Source of the DNA: HGM04593 sp045644465
Lineage (GTDB): Bacteria; Bacteroidota; Bacteroidia; Bacteroidales; Bacteroidaceae
NCBI GenBank assembly: GCA_045644465.1
Contig: JAZRGV010000038.1
Span: 1-37,889 of the forward strand
Length of the DNA stretch: 37,889 nucleotides
Direction: 5' to 3'
This document shows positions 16,390 through 23,051 of this stretch, piece after piece (position 1 is the stretch's first letter; each line of letters begins with the position of its first letter). The position numbers and the translations under genes are program-made. The notes under the pieces were generated by a model that worked only from the letters and a program-made list of their open reading frames with translations, was not told the DNA's origin and searched no databases.

Positions 16390-17982
16390 GGGAAATGCTT
16401 CTCCTTTCTCAAGTACCTCAACTGCTTTGAGCACTGTTGGGTCGTCTTGATTTATATATTTCACATGTTCAAGCATACCTTGCATCTGATATATTATATG
16501 CGAGTATAGCGAACGTGTCAACACTTCCTTTGATTTTGCTATGAGGTTGTTGCGTCGCTTTAGTCCTTTCTTTGTCGCATACTCCACAAAGTTGTCAAGC
16601 AGAGGTTGTGTATTCAGGTAGCTTACCATATCCTCGAATGTCTTGTATTGTGACAGTATGGGGCGGTTTCTGTCGCTGTACTGCAAGGCAAAGCGCGATA
16701 TCAGTCCGCGTGTAAATGCCTCTTGTGAGTATGATGTGTGGTCGGTTGTGTCGCTCGATACAAATATGTCGGGCATTATGCCTCCTCCGCCATATACAGT
16801 TCTTCCTTTTCGTGTCTTGTATATCAGTGTCTCATCCTGATGTATGCTGTCCTGCGAAAAGAACTCACCTCGGTTATATCTCTCCACCAGGTCCATCTCG
16901 TACTTGCCTTTCTCGCCTTTGGTGTAAGGTTTCTGTATGCATCGGCCCGATGGGGTGTGGTAACGTGCAATGGTGAGGCGCATCATTGAACCATCGTTTA
17001 GCTCAAATGGTTGCTGTACAAGTCCTTTACCAAATGTGCGTCGGCCAATAATTGTTCCGCGGTCATTATCTTGTATTGTTCCTGCAATGATTTCGCTGGC
17101 CGATGCTGATGTCTCGTCAACAAGTATTACAAGCGGAGTGCCTTGGAACATTCCGAACCCATTAGCTTTCTCTATCATTTTCTCGCAATGTTCTCCTTCG
17201 GTATATACGATAGTCTCACCACGTGCAAGGAACTGGTTTGCCATATCAACGGCAACACCCATATATCCACCTCCGTTTCCTCTAAGGTCAATTATTATAC
17301 CCTGTGCATTGTTTTTTACGAAGTAGGCGAGTGCCTGTATGAACTCTGCGAAGGTGTTCTCGGCAAAACGTTCAATCTGCACATATCCCCATTTGTCGTT
17401 TATGATATATATAGCTTCGATGCTTTCAATAGGTATATCGTCACGACGTATGTTGAAATCGAGCAGTTCTTTTTCACCATATCGCTCAATGGCCACCTTT
17501 ACAAAACTTCCTTTCGGGCCTTTCAGCTTTTTCAATGCAGTTTCGTTTGTACATATCTCCTTGCCTACGAATAGTGTGTCGTTGACCTTTATTATCCTAT
17601 CACCGGCAAGCAGTCCAGCTTTCTCTGATGGCCCTCCACGTATAATGTCGCTAATGTGTATGGTGTCTTCCTGAATGGTGAAACGTATGCCTATTCCGCT
17701 AAAACTGCTTTGTAGGTCCGAGTTTGTCTCTTCGACATCCTTTTGGGGAATATATACGCTGTGAGGGTCAAGTTCTGATATTATTTTAGGCAGACACTTC
17801 TCAATGATAGAGTCAATGTCGGTGCTATCGACATAGTTCGTATGTATGATATCTATAACATCGCTCAACTTGTTGTCGGCAGCATTTATTACTATGGTGT
17901 TGTTGTTGCTCGTAATTTGCATGCCTAAAAAGAAACCTCCGAGCAGGCATATTACCACAATAACTCCTGTATATCCTTTCAT
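16384..17982 (-). CDS. S41 family C-terminal processing protease (CtpA/Prc-like)
   Basis: This 532-residue protein has one N-terminal membrane segment (VIVVICLLGGFFLGMQI, about 7-23), so it is tethered to the inner membrane and faces the periplasm. A PDZ domain covers about residues 93-175 (SFSGIGIRFTIQED, GGPSEKAGLLAGDRIIKVND). The S41 protease core follows with GIIIDLRGNGGGYM, the SASASE motif (S294 as likely nucleophile, E297) and GKG with K319. The Ser-Lys distance of 25 residues equals that of E. coli Prc. Residues beyond 430 form a helical extension. Such enzymes process envelope proteins from the C-terminus; the substrate here is unknown. It is the last gene of the dcp operon, 13 bases after the dCMP deaminase. 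Confidence 0.95.
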   Translation of the reverse strand: MKGYTGVIVVICLLGGFFLGMQITSNNNTIVINAADNKLSDVIDIIHTNYVDSTDIDSIIEKCLPKIISELDPHSVYIPQKDVEETNSDLQSSFSGIGIRFTIQEDTIHISDIIRGGPSEKAGLLAGDRIIKVNDTLFVGKEICTNETALKKLKGPKGSFVKVAIERYGEKELLDFNIRRDDIPIESIEAIYIINDKWGYVQIERFAENTFAEFIQALAYFVKNNAQGIIIDLRGNGGGYMGVAVDMANQFLARGETIVYTEGEHCEKMIEKANGFGMFQGTPLVILVDETSASASEIIAGTIQDNDRGTIIGRRTFGKGLVQQPFELNDGSMMRLTIARYHTPSGRCIQKPYTKGEKGKYEMDLVERYNRGEFFSQDSIHQDETLIYKTRKGRTVYGGGGIMPDIFVSSDTTDHTSYSQEAFTRGLISRFALQYSDRNRPILSQYKTFEDMVSYLNTQPLLDNFVEYATKKGLKRRNNLIAKSKEVLTRSLYSHIIYQMQGMLEHVKYINQDDPTVLKAVEVLEKGEAFPI

Positions 17983-17995
17983 TATATATAAATTG

Positions 17996-18424
17996 TTATT
18001 TATCCTTTAGATAAAGAACCTCTACACCGGCTCTTTTCAGCAGGTCTATTCCATCCATTATATGATATTCCTCGCCATATACCACTCGTACTATTCCGGC
18101 CTGTATTATCAGTTTCGCACATTCTATGCATGGCGATGTGGTAACATAAAGTGTTGCGCCGTTGCTATTGTTATTGGAGCGTGCTATCTTGGTGATGGCG
18201 TTTGCCTCGGCATGTAATACGTAGGGTTTTGTAAAACCCTCGTCGTTTTCGCAAATGTTCTCAAAGCCTGCCGGTGTGCCGTTGTAGCCATCTGAGATTA
18301 TCATCTTGTCCTTAACGATGAGTGCGCCAACCTTGCGGCGTACGCAGTATGAATTTTCAGCCCATATTGTGGCCATGCGCATATAGCGCTTGTCGAGTTC
18401 CAGTTGTTTATCTCTGTTTTCCAT
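17996..18424 (-). CDS. dCMP deaminase family protein (ComEB-like)
   Basis: This 142-residue zinc-dependent deaminase converts dCMP to dUMP, feeding dTMP synthesis. Zinc-binding and catalytic residues are visible: H71 and E73 in HAEANA, and C99 and C102 in PCIECAK. The N-terminal VRRKVGALIVKDKMIISDGYNGTPAG is characteristic of the dCMP deaminase group rather than of cytidine deaminases. It lies in the middle of the minus-strand operon, 8 bases after the DUF4847-like lipoprotein gene and 13 before the S41 protease. The start is the ATG at 18424. The combination with two peptidases has no evident metabolic logic and may just be conserved gene order. Confidence 0.93.
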   Translation of the reverse strand: MENRDKQLELDKRYMRMATIWAENSYCVRRKVGALIVKDKMIISDGYNGTPAGFENICENDEGFTKPYVLHAEANAITKIARSNNNSNGATLYVTTSPCIECAKLIIQAGIVRVVYGEEYHIMDGIDLLKRAGVEVLYLKDK

Positions 18425-18432
18425 AATATCCT

Positions 18433-18864
18433 TTAATTGTAGAACTGCATATATAATTTATTGTCTTCTGTTCTTATCTGCAACCAGTTTGTGTCGCCCT
18501 CATAGCTTTCGGCCTTTTTGAAAATGTCGAACATCTTTGTGGCAATATCATCGCGCCACAACTCGCCACTTTTCTCAAGGTTACGGCAATAGAATGTATG
18601 GCTTCCTCCGCCATCGGCAAACCAAACGCCTTTTATTGTAGCTCCGTTGGGAGTTGTTACAATGAATTTGTCGTTTCTAAATTCAATGCTGTATAATTTT
18701 CCTTTATTGTCGTATCTTGTGTTTCCGCTCTGTACGTATGTGAGATACCAGGTACGTTCGCGGAATATGGCATTTATGTCATCGTTTTTTTCGCACGATA
18801 CCATAACTGCCATCATTGCCGACAAAAATAAAGCTTTCATTGCTTTTTTAAAGTTGTTTTTCAT
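18433..18864 (-). CDS. DUF4847-like small lipoprotein
   Basis: From ATG 18864 the product has 143 residues. It has a lysine-rich start (MKNNFKKAMK), a hydrophobic run and a lipobox ending at C24 (AVMVSC), followed by EKNDD, typical of an exported lipoprotein. The mature part is a small strand-rich domain: RTWYLTYVQSGNTRYDNKG, LYSIEFRNDKFIVTTPNG, GVWFADGGGSHTFY and LQIRTEDNKLYMQFYN, resembling lipocalin-like or META-type folds. From memory it matches the Bacteroidales family DUF4847, which is often next to these same neighbours; this needs a profile search. A TTG start at 18876 would add four residues (MNNI) and is less likely. It lies 18 bases after dcp. Confidence 0.75.
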   Translation of the reverse strand: MKNNFKKAMKALFLSAMMAVMVSCEKNDDINAIFRERTWYLTYVQSGNTRYDNKGKLYSIEFRNDKFIVTTPNGATIKGVWFADGGGSHTFYCRNLEKSGELWRDDIATKMFDIFKKAESYEGDTNWLQIRTEDNKLYMQFYN

Positions 18865-18882
18865 AATATTATTCAACCTTTT

Positions 18883-20949
18883 TTATAAGTGTGGGCAAAT
18901 AGTTTTTATCCCGTCACGCTCAAGTAACGGCTCTACTTGCGGTTTGTGTCCTCTAAATCTAAGGTACAATGTCATGGGGTGTTCGCTGTCGCCTTTTGAG
19001 AGTATGTTCTCGCGGAACGATTGTGCTATCTTCATATTCAACACACCGTTTTTCTTGAACATATCAAAAGCATCAGCATCAAGCATCTCGGCCCATTTGT
19101 AACTATAGTATCCGGCTGCATAACCTCCCGACATAATGTGCCCGAAGTGTGGTGTTATGCCTGTTGCTTTTTCCGGTGTCATCACACGCAGGGCTGCTGT
19201 GACGGAGTGTTCATATTCAAGCACATCACCGTCGAACGGCTCCTGTATATTATGCCAAGCCTGATCAATGAGTCCAAGTCCCACCTGTCTTATACATTGG
19301 TATCCGGCTTTGAATGTACGCATCTCCTTTATCTTTTCCAGCATCTCTTGCGGCATGTTCTCGCCTGTCTTGTGGTGGAATGCAAAGTGCTTCAGCAACT
19401 CCTCTTCCGATGCAAAGTTCTCCATTATCTGCGATGGCATCTCAACAAAATCCCATAGCACATTAGGGCTGCATTGACTTGGGTATGTAACGTCCGACAA
19501 TATGCCATGTAAACAGTGACCGAATTCGTGCATCAACGTGTTAACCTCGTCAAAGTTAAGCAAAGTAGGCTTTCCCGGCAAGGGTTTTCGGTAATTTGTT
19601 GACAGAGTGACGTGTGGACGGTGGTCTGTACCATCAGCATCTTTGTATTGTGGCTTTATCGAGTCCATCCATGCTCCCGCATGTTTTCCTTTGCGTGCAA
19701 AGAAATCGCAATATAGCAGTGCAAGGAACTTGCCGTCGTAGTCATAAACCTCCCACACCTTTACGTCGGGGTTGAATAGTGGTATCTCGTGGTTTTGTGT
19801 GAACGTGATACCATAGAGACGTGTAGCAAGATAGAACATTCCGAATATGGTCTGGTTAAGCTCAAAGTATGGGCGCACCATTTCGTCGTTCAATGCATAT
19901 CTCTTCTCTTTAAGCTTCTCACTATAGAAAGCAAAATCCCATGGCTTGAATTCAAAATCATCTCCTTCACACTCCTGTGCCAGTTCCTTTATCTCCTGCA
20001 TCTCTTTCTTTGCTACAGGAAGGTACGACCATGTAAGCTTACCTAACATAGAAAATACAGCATCGGTGTTCTGCGCCATACGTTCAGCAAGAACATAATC
20101 GCTATATGTGTTATATCCCAAAAGACGTGCCAGGCGCAGACGTGTGTTTACCGTCTCTTTTACAATCTCTCTGTTGTCATAATCGTTACCTTTTGAGCAA
20201 GTGGTGCTGTAGGCCATATACATTTGGCGACGTAGTTCTCGATTACGGCAGAATGTTATGAATGGTATGTAGCTGGGGCGGTGCAATGTGAAAAGCCATC
20301 CCTCCTTGCCGTTCTCTTTGGCATTGTTTGCAGCTGCTTCCTTAACATCCTCGGGTAATCCTTCGGTGTCGGCCTCGTTGGTGACGTGCAGCGTGAACGC
20401 ATCGGTGTCCTTGATGTTGTTCTCCTGGAATTTTATCGAAAGAACCGACAGACGTTCTGTCAGCTTTCGGTATTCGTTACGGCACTCTCCTGCAAGGTTT
20501 GCTCCATTACGTATGAACGAGGTGTATGTTTGTTCGAGCAGGCGCTTTTGTGCTATGTCCAGCGTTGATGTGTCGCTGTTATACACCTCTTTAATGCGTG
20601 TAAACAATTGTGAGTTCAGCGAAACATCGTTGTGATGTGACGTACACAACAGTTCCATCTCTTCCTCAACGGCAAGAATATCATCGTTGCTACATGCGTT
20701 AGCAACAGCATTGAATGCACCTATAATTTCACCTAACAAAAGCCCTGCGCGGTCAAGCGCAACGATTGTATTATCGAAGGTTGCAGGTTCATTGTTGCTA
20801 CATATGGCATCAATGGTCTCTTTCTCCATTCTTATAGCTTCTTTCACCGCAGGGATATAATCTTCGAGTGTTATGCGGTCATAGGGTATGGCATTAAATG
20901 GAGTGCCATACGACGTAAGAAACGGGTTTGATATATTGTTTTTATTCAT
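18883..20949 (-). CDS. dcp: M3 family zinc peptidase, peptidyl-dipeptidase Dcp-like
   Basis: This 688-residue protein has the length of Dcp/oligopeptidase A. The zinc motif HEFGH is at 474-478 in NTLMHEFGHCLHGIL, and the flanking VEMPSQIMENFA provides the third ligand Glu. The start FLTSYGTPFNAIPYDRI and the long helical N-terminal half are typical of M3 peptidases. GYAAGYYSYKWAEMLDADAF near the C-terminus contains the conserved substrate-binding Tyr residues. No signal peptide is seen, so it probably works in the cytoplasm, trimming peptides; Dcp removes dipeptides from the C-terminus. Dcp rather than OpdA is favoured by similarity from memory. It is the first gene of a four-gene minus-strand operon, with a -7 box at 20978-20985. 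Confidence 0.94.
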   Translation of the reverse strand: MNKNNISNPFLTSYGTPFNAIPYDRITLEDYIPAVKEAIRMEKETIDAICSNNEPATFDNTIVALDRAGLLLGEIIGAFNAVANACSNDDILAVEEEMELLCTSHHNDVSLNSQLFTRIKEVYNSDTSTLDIAQKRLLEQTYTSFIRNGANLAGECRNEYRKLTERLSVLSIKFQENNIKDTDAFTLHVTNEADTEGLPEDVKEAAANNAKENGKEGWLFTLHRPSYIPFITFCRNRELRRQMYMAYSTTCSKGNDYDNREIVKETVNTRLRLARLLGYNTYSDYVLAERMAQNTDAVFSMLGKLTWSYLPVAKKEMQEIKELAQECEGDDFEFKPWDFAFYSEKLKEKRYALNDEMVRPYFELNQTIFGMFYLATRLYGITFTQNHEIPLFNPDVKVWEVYDYDGKFLALLYCDFFARKGKHAGAWMDSIKPQYKDADGTDHRPHVTLSTNYRKPLPGKPTLLNFDEVNTLMHEFGHCLHGILSDVTYPSQCSPNVLWDFVEMPSQIMENFASEEELLKHFAFHHKTGENMPQEMLEKIKEMRTFKAGYQCIRQVGLGLIDQAWHNIQEPFDGDVLEYEHSVTAALRVMTPEKATGITPHFGHIMSGGYAAGYYSYKWAEMLDADAFDMFKKNGVLNMKIAQSFRENILSKGDSEHPMTLYLRFRGHKPQVEPLLERDGIKTICPHL

Positions 20950-20977
20950 CTTATTCCTATTGTTTTTATATTTCTCT

Positions 20978-20985
20978 CAAAGTTA
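20978..20985 (-). promoter_or_regulatory. -7 box of the dcp operon
   Basis: TAACTTTG on the minus strand is an exact match to TAnnTTTG, 28 bases upstream of ATG 20949. No TTG is found 19-21 bases further upstream. Confidence 0.45.
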
Positions 20986-21129
20986 ATGCAATGTATCGTT
21001 TTTTACTACTTTAAATTTAACAAAAAAACTTAACAGGCACGATAAAATGCATCATAACAACATATATGTCGCACTTTTTGTTGTTGTCGTCATTGTTTTC
21101 GTACTCTTTTGACAAATATATTCTTTGTT

Positions 21130-21459
21130 TTAATGGCAGTGACAAATGTCATATAAACCGCAGCTGCATTTGCTTCCAATCATGTCGCGTAGCGTGTCAC
21201 GGTATAGTATCCACAATCCACGTCTTAATGCAACTTTTTCCTCATCGTTTGCTGGGACAGGGTAGTTGGTGTGTGGCTTGTTATCCGGCACATCATTTTT
21301 GTTTTCTCCCAATGTTATAATGTAGGAGAAATGGTTGTCGAGAATGTTCATATTGCTACTGTCCCTTACAAGGATATGCATTCCCTTGCCATACTCTTCA
21401 AGTGTCTCTTTAATCCACATACCGGTGGCTGTATCATTGGTGTATATGAGCAGTTTCAT
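21130..21459 (-). CDS. Small protein, possibly an inactive LMW phosphatase/ArsC-like fold with Cys/His tail
   Basis: This 109-residue protein is not one I recognise by name. Its outline resembles low-molecular-weight tyrosine phosphatase/arsenate reductase proteins. LLIYTNDTATGMWIKETLEEY fits the position of the first strand, P-loop and helix. YIITLGEN fits the later 'ITVCDNA' strand, and YPVPANDEEKVALRRGLWIL followed by YRDTLRDMI fits the terminal 'HWPFPDP...FRRVRDEI' helix. In that alignment the catalytic Cys is Y6 and the catalytic Arg is T12, so it would be inactive. The C-terminus KCSCGLYDICHCH (97-109) has four Cys and two His and could bind a metal. The relation is by eye and uncertain. 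The gene stands alone between nagA (113-base gap with terminator) and dcp. Confidence 0.65.
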   Translation of the reverse strand: MKLLIYTNDTATGMWIKETLEEYGKGMHILVRDSSNMNILDNHFSYIITLGENKNDVPDNKPHTNYPVPANDEEKVALRRGLWILYRDTLRDMIGSKCSCGLYDICHCH

Positions 21460-21520
21460 ATAGTTCTTCTTTTAAAAGAAAACAAATTCAATAGTAAAAG
21501 GTAATTCTGTTATATAATAC

Positions 21521-21553
21521 AAAAGCTCCCTTGTATATGAACAGGGAGCTTTT
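21521..21553 (-). terminator. Terminator of nagA
   Basis: AAAAGCTCCC and GGGAGCTTTT form a 10-bp stem with a loop of about 13 bases. On the minus strand it follows the nagA stop by about 20 bases and ends in TTTT. Confidence 0.8.
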
Positions 21554-21572
21554 CTGAATTGGATGTCTGTTT

Positions 21573-22736
21573 TTAGAGTGTATAAGTTCCTTCTACAAGG
21601 TTACCCATAGCCCATACAGCGCGTATGTTCAAATCGTCGTCAAGAATCATGATGTCGGCATCCTTATCTTTCTGCAAAGATCCCTTACGGTCATATACAT
21701 TCATAATCTTTGCCGGTGTCTCTGAAGCCATGCGTACAGCATCGTCCAATGGAATCTCAGCTTTCTGTACCAATGTACGGATAAGGCGGTCCATTGTAGC
21801 GATAGATCCGGCAAGGGCAGTGCGGTCGGCAAGTTTACATACACCATCCTCGATGATTACTCGTGGATCGAATGCTGTTGTGCTGTCGCTTGCAGCACAA
21901 GCAAGAGCATCGGTAATTACGCATGCACGCTCAACACCTTTAATGCGATGTACAAGACGCAGAATTGTAGCAGGAACGTGTATTCCGTCGGCAACAACCT
22001 CAACAGTCATATCATCGTGCAAGTATATACTTTCTACTGTGCCCTCATATTTATATTCGCGACGTTTGTGGAAACCAGGCATTGCATTGTAGAAGTGTGT
22101 AGCGTGTGTATAACCATTCTTACGTGCAGCGTGAATATCGTCAAACTCGGCCTGTGTATGTGCTACTGAAGCAAGGATACCCTTTGAAGTGATATATTTA
22201 CCGAACTGCATTGCACCGGGTAATTCAGGAGCAGCATCCCAACGCTTGATACAGTTCCACTTCTCAACGAGAGGAATATATTCGTTAGGGTCGGGGTTCT
22301 TGATGTTTTCGGGCAGCTGGCCACCGGCCATAGCCATATTCAAATAGTGTCCTTCGAGGTGAAGACCAAGTACTGGACTGTTAGGTTCAGCCATAAGCTT
22401 TGTACATGTCTCGGCAGCAGCCTCAATCATTGGCACAGTTGATGATGAAAGAGTAGGGAATATACTTGTTGTACCATGTTTCATGTGGGCTTTGATTGCT
22501 CCGCGGAAAGCCTCTTCGGTACCTTCCATAAAGTCGCATCCGCCACCACCGTGAATGTGTATCTCCACGCCACCTGGTACAACGTACATACCTTTTGCGT
22601 CAACTACTTCTGCACCAATTACTGCAAGGTCACAGTTTGTTACTTCAAGAATCTTGTTATCTCTCATGATAACCGATCCGTCCTTTAGCCAACCCTGAGG
22701 TGTCAGGATTTTGGCATTGATAATTTGCTTAAGCAT
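21573..22736 (-). CDS. nagA: N-acetylglucosamine-6-phosphate deacetylase NagA
   Basis: This 387-residue amidohydrolase removes acetate from GlcNAc-6-phosphate to give glucosamine-6-phosphate in the cytoplasm. Visible features are the metal-site IHIHGGGGCDF (H60, H62), GLHLEGH with metal-ligand E128, SVAHTQAEFDD, ATHFYNAMPGFHKR, the catalytic Asp in VITDAL, and LAGSIATMDRLIR. Many NagA proteins have LEGP where this one has LEGH; the metal ligand is kept. It lies downstream of the sialic acid operon in the same direction, across a 315-base gap with a terminator and its own -7 box, so it is a separate unit that shares the pathway. After sialic acid is converted to GlcNAc and phosphorylated, this enzyme would act next. 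Confidence 0.96.
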   Translation of the reverse strand: MLKQIINAKILTPQGWLKDGSVIMRDNKILEVTNCDLAVIGAEVVDAKGMYVVPGGVEIHIHGGGGCDFMEGTEEAFRGAIKAHMKHGTTSIFPTLSSSTVPMIEAAAETCTKLMAEPNSPVLGLHLEGHYLNMAMAGGQLPENIKNPDPNEYIPLVEKWNCIKRWDAAPELPGAMQFGKYITSKGILASVAHTQAEFDDIHAARKNGYTHATHFYNAMPGFHKRREYKYEGTVESIYLHDDMTVEVVADGIHVPATILRLVHRIKGVERACVITDALACAASDSTTAFDPRVIIEDGVCKLADRTALAGSIATMDRLIRTLVQKAEIPLDDAVRMASETPAKIMNVYDRKGSLQKDKDADIMILDDDLNIRAVWAMGNLVEGTYTL

Positions 22737-22802
22737 GATGTTTGCGGTTAATTATATGTGTTCGTTAATTTTTCTTTTTCTATTGCATTCTGCAATCTTT
22801 TA

Positions 22803-22810
22803 CAAAATTA
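22803..22810 (-). promoter_or_regulatory. -7 box of nagA
   Basis: TAATTTTG on the minus strand fits TAnnTTTG exactly, about 66 bases upstream of the nagA ATG. No -33 TTG at proper spacing is seen, and such boxes occur by chance in AT-rich DNA. Confidence 0.4.
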
Positions 22811-23002
22811 TTGAAATAATTATTTCTGTAAAGTATTTTTTGCAGTTTTTTTAAGTACAGATTAAAATATTTTGGAATTTTTATCCGAGTCGCACACACT
22901 ATGCCGAACAGCATTTTTTAAGAATTATATTTATTAGAACAGATGTTGAGTACTCAGTCTTTATAACTTTTCCATTTTTCTCTCAGTCATAGCTGTAATA
23001 TA

Positions 23003-23043
23003 AACCAAAGGAAGTAGATGCAAAACATCTACTTCCTTTGGTT
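23003..23043 (-). terminator. Hairpin terminating the sialic acid operon
   Basis: A perfect 18-bp stem (23003-23020 with 23026-23043) with a 5-base loop lies 8 bases beyond the stop of the fused symporter gene. The T run after it on the minus strand is weak, so it may work partly as a 3'-end stabiliser. Confidence 0.7.
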
Positions 23044-23051
23044 ATAGTATT

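Larger units (their letters stand above)
22737..23051. other. 315-base AT-rich intergenic region between nagA and the fused symporter gene
   Basis: It contains the candidate nagA -7 box (22803-22810) and the hairpin after the symporter gene (23003-23043). No reading frame with a plausible start and composition, no tRNA and no known riboswitch fold was recognised in the remaining part (22811-23002). Confidence 0.6.
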
